A stretch of DNA of 64,000 nucleotides. Source: Neorhizobium sp. JUb45. GTDB lineage: Bacteria; Pseudomonadota; Alphaproteobacteria; Rhizobiales; Rhizobiaceae. The stretch spans positions 620,001 to 684,000 of the forward strand of contig NZ_SLYW01000003.1 of the NCBI RefSeq assembly GCF_004343585.1, given 5' to 3'. This document shows positions 60,783 to 64,000 of this stretch, one piece after another. The notes beneath the pieces are model-generated. The model made no database searches. It was given only the letters and a program-made list of their open reading frames with translations, and was not told the DNA's origin. A program made the position numbers and the translations under genes. Every line of letters begins with the position of its first letter. Position 1 is the first letter of the stretch.

Positions 60783-61238
60783 ATGATATCGCAGAAAGCG
60801 AAATATGCGCTGAGAGCGCTGGCCGCACTCGCGCAGGCTCGCCCTGAAGAGCCGATGATGATCTCCGAGATTGCCCTGCAGCAGAGCATCCCGAAGAAAT
60901 TCCTCGAGCAGATTTTGCTCGACCTCAAGCGTTCTGGCATGGTCGAAAGCCGGCGTGGCAAGCAGGGCGGTTATCTGCTGCTGAAGGCGGCAAACGACAT
61001 CACCTTCGGCGAGGTCCTGCGTCTGGTCGACGGCCCGATCGCGCCGCTGCCCTGCCTGTCGCAGACAGCCTACCGCAAATGCGAGGATTGCGACGGTGAG
61101 CACTTGTGCGAAATCCGCCACGTCTTTGCCCGTGTCGCCGATGCCACCCGCGATGTTCTGTTCAACACCACGATCGCCGATGCGGTCGAAGGGGCAGCAG
61201 TCGCCAAGGCGCCGGTGCGGGAACTGCTGACGGCGTGA
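60783..61238 (+). CDS. Rrf2-family regulator with four-Cys cluster
   Basis: A 151-residue Rrf2 regulator. The winged HTH is intact (SQKAKYALRALAALAQARPEE, then PKKFLEQILLDLKRSGMVESRRGKQGGYLLLKA in part). The second half has Cys91, Cys100, Cys103 and Cys109 (CLSQTAYRKCEDCDGEHLCE), one more than the IscR/NsrR three-Cys pattern, so it may bind an Fe-S cluster or zinc. It is divergent from cysH-cysD-cysN and upstream of a sulfate transporter, so control of cysteine synthesis (CymR-like) is likely. Confidence 0.9.
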   Translation: MISQKAKYALRALAALAQARPEEPMMISEIALQQSIPKKFLEQILLDLKRSGMVESRRGKQGGYLLLKAANDITFGEVLRLVDGPIAPLPCLSQTAYRKCEDCDGEHLCEIRHVFARVADATRDVLFNTTIADAVEGAAVAKAPVRELLTA

Positions 61239-61253
61239 AGCACGGAAGCCGTG

Positions 61254-61607
61254 TCAGGGCTTGTCGGATCGTCTGATGTAAACCCTTGGATCGAAATCCA
61301 CCCTCTGCGTATTTCCATCAGGGGTTTTCAGGACGAGTTCGACGCTCCCACCCATCGAATGCACGTAGCGCACGATCGATGACACCAGCACGTCATCGGC
61401 GTGCTCGATTTTCGAGATGGTATTTTGGGTCATCGCGGCCTTTTGGGCCAGTTCCTGCTGCGTAAGGCCGGTCGCTTTTCGCAGTTCTGCAAGCGCGTTG
61501 CCCATACGACGAGCTTCGCGTTTTGCATCGAGTTCCGCTCTCACATCCTGCGGCAATTCTGCGCGCAAATCTTTCCAGTCGGTACCCGTCATCTTCTTCC
61601 CAGCCAT
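61254..61607 (-). CDS. higA: antitoxin, XRE/HigA type
   Basis: A 117-residue protein with a lambda-repressor-like HTH about residues 40-92 (LAELRKATGLTQQELAQKAAMTQNTISKIEHADDVL in part) and an acidic/basic N-terminus that may bind the toxin. It overlaps the upstream toxin gene by 19 bases. Toxin-first order is the HigBA arrangement. The antitoxin probably represses the operon through the palindrome before the toxin gene. Confidence 0.85.
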   Translation of the reverse strand: MAGKKMTGTDWKDLRAELPQDVRAELDAKREARRMGNALAELRKATGLTQQELAQKAAMTQNTISKIEHADDVLVSSIVRYVHSMGGSVELVLKTPDGNTQRVDFDPRVYIRRSDKP

Positions 61608-61936
61608 GAATCGAACCTCATATCGGCTTTGGCGATCAGCTTTTTGTAGAAAAGGTCCTCGTTCATGCCCTGCTTGTCGCCGCCGCATAAAATGATCGCA
61701 GATTGATCAGGATCGAAGGCAAAGGCGAAACGCCAGATTTCCCGCCCGAACCGGACGCGGATTTCCTTCATGTTAGCATGCCTGGAGCCATTGAACGTGT
61801 CCACCTCCGGGCGGCCGAGAAATGGCCCGCTGTCTTCAAGATGGTCCAAAACTTCGCCGGTAATCTTTTTCAGTTCCATCACCAGCTGTTTCCACTCAGG
61901 CACAAAGTCATCGTGAAATATCACCCGATAAGGCAT
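61589..61936 (-). CDS. higB: toxin, HigB/Gp49-like RelE superfamily
   Basis: A 115-residue protein of the HigB/phage Gp49-like family (PYRVIFHDDFVPEWKQL, then LGRPEVDTFNGSRHANMKEIRVRFGREIWRFAFAFDP in part and the ILCGGDKQGMNEDLFYKKLI end). Such toxins are ribosome-dependent mRNA interferases. First gene of the pair, with the operator palindrome about 15 bases upstream. Confidence 0.87.
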   Translation of the reverse strand: MPYRVIFHDDFVPEWKQLVMELKKITGEVLDHLEDSGPFLGRPEVDTFNGSRHANMKEIRVRFGREIWRFAFAFDPDQSAIILCGGDKQGMNEDLFYKKLIAKADMRFDSWLGRR

Positions 61937-61950
61937 GTCTCTTCCATTTA

Positions 61951-61964
61951 TATCTTTAAAGATA
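61951..61964. promoter_or_regulatory. HigBA operator palindrome
   Basis: TATCTTTAAAGATA, a perfect 14-base palindrome just upstream of the toxin start, with a related AAGATAT to its right (61972-61978). Typical placing for antitoxin autorepression. Between here and sbp (331-base gap in total) no gene is seen; TTGACT at 62212 may be part of the sbp promoter. Confidence 0.65.
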
Positions 61965-62267
61965 TTTGATCAAGATATCCGCACTTAGCCGCAGAGTGGT
62001 TTGGTTGGACTGGAGGCATGATCGATTAGGCCGAAGAGCGGTGCCGAACAACCATGGAATTCGAGGGAAAAAGCAGTTTCTGTCCGAACTCCCTTTCCGT
62101 CCCATGGCCTTTTCCCAATGCGACCATTCTGTGCATTAGCCCTCTCGCCACGCATTCTTTGTCGCCTGAACCCGCTCAAGGGAAACAGTTTTGCCTTCTT
62201 TTTGCCGCGAATTGACTAACTCGACCTGACCGCTAGTGTTTAGCCACCAGAACACAGGAGAGACCTC

Positions 62268-63305
62268 ATGCTGAATTTTACCGATGGAATTGGAAAGCGA
62301 CTGCTGGCTGTCGCCCTCGGCGTGACGCTCGCTGCCGGAAGCGTGGCACCGGCCTTCGCGGCCTCCCAGCTCCTCAACGTGTCCTATGATCCGACCCGCG
62401 AGCTCTACAAGGATTTCAACGCCGCCTTCATCAAGCACTGGAAGGCAGAGGGCGGTGATGATGTCACCATCCGCCAGTCGCATGGCGGCTCCGGTGCGCA
62501 GGCGCGCTCCGTCATCGATGGTCTCGATGCCGATGTCGTGACGCTGGCGCTCGAAAGCGATATCAACGCCATCCAGAAGACCGGCAAGATCAAGGAAGAC
62601 TGGCGCACCCGCCTTCCCAACAATGCTTCGCCCTACACATCGACGATCGTCTTCCTTGTCCGCAAGGGCAATCCGAAGGGCATCAAGAACTGGGGCGATC
62701 TCGTAAAGGGTGACGTGCAGATCGTCACGCCGAACCCGAAAACCTCTGGCGGCGCCCGCTGGAACTATCTTGCTGCCTGGGCCTGGGCCAATGAAGAGTT
62801 CAAGGGCGACCAGGACAAGATCAAGGCTTACATCGCCGATCTCTACAAGCGTGCGCCTGTACTCGACACCGGTGCTCGCGGCTCGACGGTCACCTTCGCA
62901 CAGCGCCAGATCGGCGACGTTCTGCTTGCCTGGGAAAACGAGGCCTACCTCGCCGGTGAGGAATTCGGCAAGGACGCGTTCGATATCGTCGTGCCGCCGA
63001 TCTCCATCCTCGCCGAGCCGCCGGTCTCCGTCGTCGACAGCGTCGTTGATGCCAAGGGCACCCGCAAGGTGGCGGAAGCCTACCTGCAGTATCTCTACTC
63101 GGACGAAGGCCAGAACATCGCGGCCAAACACTTCTATCGCCCGTCGAAGCGCGAGGTCGTGAAGCCTGAACTCCTGAAGCAGCTGCCGGATATCAAGCTC
63201 GTCACCATCGACGATCCGCTGTTCGGCGGCTGGAAGAAGGCGCAGCCGGAACATTTCGGTGATGGCGGTATCTTCGACCAGATCTACAAGCCCGGCGCCA
63301 AGTAA
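62268..63305 (+). CDS. sbp: periplasmic sulfate-binding protein
   Basis: A 345-residue binding protein for sulfate (or thiosulfate). Signal peptide [20 protein letters not shown]; mature part with [47 protein letters not shown] (anion-loop residues), and [21 protein letters not shown], all conserved in Sbp. ACAGGAGAG precedes the ATG. It hands sulfate to the CysT-CysW-CysA transporter that begins downstream. Confidence 0.96.
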   Translation: MLNFTDGIGKRLLAVALGVTLAAGSVAPAFAASQLLNVSYDPTRELYKDFNAAFIKHWKAEGGDDVTIRQSHGGSGAQARSVIDGLDADVVTLALESDINAIQKTGKIKEDWRTRLPNNASPYTSTIVFLVRKGNPKGIKNWGDLVKGDVQIVTPNPKTSGGARWNYLAAWAWANEEFKGDQDKIKAYIADLYKRAPVLDTGARGSTVTFAQRQIGDVLLAWENEAYLAGEEFGKDAFDIVVPPISILAEPPVSVVDSVVDAKGTRKVAEAYLQYLYSDEGQNIAAKHFYRPSKREVVKPELLKQLPDIKLVTIDDPLFGGWKKAQPEHFGDGGIFDQIYKPGAK

Positions 63306-63342
63306 TCCCACCCCTTGAACTTGGCCAAGTGACACTGACGGC

Positions 63343-63369
63343 ACGGTGCGGTAGTTTTATCCGCACCGT
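63343..63369 (+). terminator. attenuating hairpin between sbp and cysT
   Basis: ACGGTGCGG (63343-63351) and CCGCACCGT (63361-63369) form a 9-bp stem with extra GGC/GCC pairing, in the 102-base gap between sbp and cysT. There is no T run after it, so it is more likely an mRNA-stabilising or partial-termination hairpin that raises binding-protein levels. Confidence 0.55.
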
Positions 63370-63407
63370 TGCCATGTTGGGCCTGTATCTCGAACCCGGA
63401 AGCAAGC

Positions 63408-64000
63408 ATGACCGCATCCGCCACCGCTTCGAAGGCGGGCTGGAGAGTAAAGCAGCCGAGCATCATACCGGGGTTCGGTCTGACACTCGGCTTTTCGCTC
63501 GCCTACCTGTCGCTGATCATTCTCATTCCTATCGCCGGCCTGCTCTGGCGCACGGCCGAACTCGGCTGGTCCGGCTTCCTCGCCATCCTCATGGATGAGC
63601 GCACCATCCGCGCCCTTTACGTCTCGTTCGGCACTGCTTTTGCGGCGGCCCTGATCAATGTCGTGTTCGGCACGCTGCTGGCCTGGGTGCTCACCCGTTA
63701 CCGTTTTCCCGGCCGCCGGCTGATCGATGCCATGGTCGACCTGCCGTTTGCGCTGCCGACGGCTGTAGCCGGCATCGCCTTCGCCTCTCTTTATGCGCCG
63801 AATGGCTGGGTCGGTTCGTTGTTCATGCCGTTCCGCATTGCCTACACGCCTTATGGCATCGTCATCGCGTTGATCTTCATCGGCCTGCCCTTCGTGGTGC
63901 GCACGGTGCAGCCGATCATGGAAGAGATCGACCGTGAGGTGGAAGAGGCCGCCGCAACGCTCGGCGCCAATCGTTTCCAGACCATTTTTCAGGTCCTGCT
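63408..64000 (+). CDS. cysT: sulfate ABC transporter permease CysT, 3' end outside window
   Basis: The first 197 codons of the sulfate permease. It starts MTASATASKAGWRVKQPSII with a typical family TM1 (LGFSLAYLSLIILIPIAGLLW), LAWVLTRYRFPGRRLIDAMVDLPFALPTAVAGI and the EAA loop beginning EVEEAAATLGANRFQTIF. The sequence runs off the window. It follows sbp in a probable sbp-cysT-cysW-cysA operon. GGAAG precedes the ATG. Confidence 0.95.
   Translation, partial: MTASATASKAGWRVKQPSIIPGFGLTLGFSLAYLSLIILIPIAGLLWRTAELGWSGFLAILMDERTIRALYVSFGTAFAAALINVVFGTLLAWVLTRYRFPGRRLIDAMVDLPFALPTAVAGIAFASLYAPNGWVGSLFMPFRIAYTPYGIVIALIFIGLPFVVRTVQPIMEEIDREVEEAAATLGANRFQTIFQVL

Noticed and set aside
62136..63344. 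Minus-strand frame of about 400 codons over sbp
   Set aside because: It is exactly opposite the sulfate-binding protein gene, which has clear motifs, a signal peptide and a ribosome site.
1..64000. CRISPR arrays, tRNA or rRNA genes, transposases
   Set aside because: I looked for regular direct repeats, tRNA-like T-loops and transposase motifs and saw none; mobile-element content seems limited to the RIME repeats and the toxin-antitoxin pair.

Overview
The window looks like part of a secondary replicon (chromid or megaplasmid) of a Rhizobiaceae-type alphaproteobacterium. The evidence is a complete repA-repB-repC replication/partition cassette with an antisense RNA between repB and repC, rhizobial RIME-type palindromes, a DUF1612 protein of the kind common on rhizobial plasmids, a rhizobial-type type I secretion pair and high GC content. 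Core sulfur-assimilation genes on the same molecule argue for a chromid rather than a dispensable plasmid.

Left arm (1-28 kb), mostly ordinary metabolism, transport and regulation: a truncated EamA transporter; an aldo/keto reductase divergent from a LysR regulator; two tandem L,D-transpeptidase lipoproteins; an Rrf2 regulator divergent from a thioredoxin-reductase-like flavoprotein over a shared operator; an alpha/beta hydrolase; a chemoreceptor ending in NWEEF; biotin-dependent acyl-CoA carboxylase (pccBA); a YqaA-type membrane protein; an Aer-like PAS protein; a tetR-MFP-RND efflux operon; a small secreted protein; RIME palindromes; a TRIC/UPF0126 channel; a 52-residue Pmp3/YqaE protein; a DUF1194 protein; and an SDR-tcuB-tcuA cluster.

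Replication core (26.9-33.5 kb): DUF1612 protein, a LuxR-family solo regulator, then repABC. Four 16-bp palindromes of the form GTTGCCA-NN-TGGCAAC (26920, 28565, 29529 and 30957, one of them with a single arm mismatch) are very likely the parS sites bound by RepB. Two of them bracket the luxR gene. A ctRNA with its own promoter and terminator lies between repB and repC, and an AT-rich likely oriV lies inside repC.

Polysaccharide-utilisation locus (33.6-47.1 kb): a minus-strand operon encodes two sugar permeases, a GH88 unsaturated uronyl hydrolase, an MsmX/UgpC-type ATPase, a YesL protein, a solute-binding protein and a DUF2264 protein. Divergent from it are a heparinase II/III-family lyase and a discoidin-like protein. 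A GntR/FadR regulator follows, then an unusual fusion of a hexapeptide acyltransferase with an alpha/alpha-toroid domain. A shared motif (near AATTCRTATGAT) in front of all four transcription units suggests one GntR regulon acting on a uronate-containing, possibly acylated polysaccharide.

Right arm (47.4-64 kb): mesX-mesD, a folate-independent methionine synthase pair, under a cobalamin riboswitch; a small lipoprotein; a type I secretion pair; small ORFs and a KTSC protein; a LacI regulator; an SBF-family transporter; cysH-cysD-cysN facing an Fe-S-type Rrf2 regulator; a HigBA-like toxin-antitoxin pair; and sbp with the start of cysT, which runs off the window. Together the right arm covers sulfate uptake, sulfate reduction and a B12-independent methionine step.
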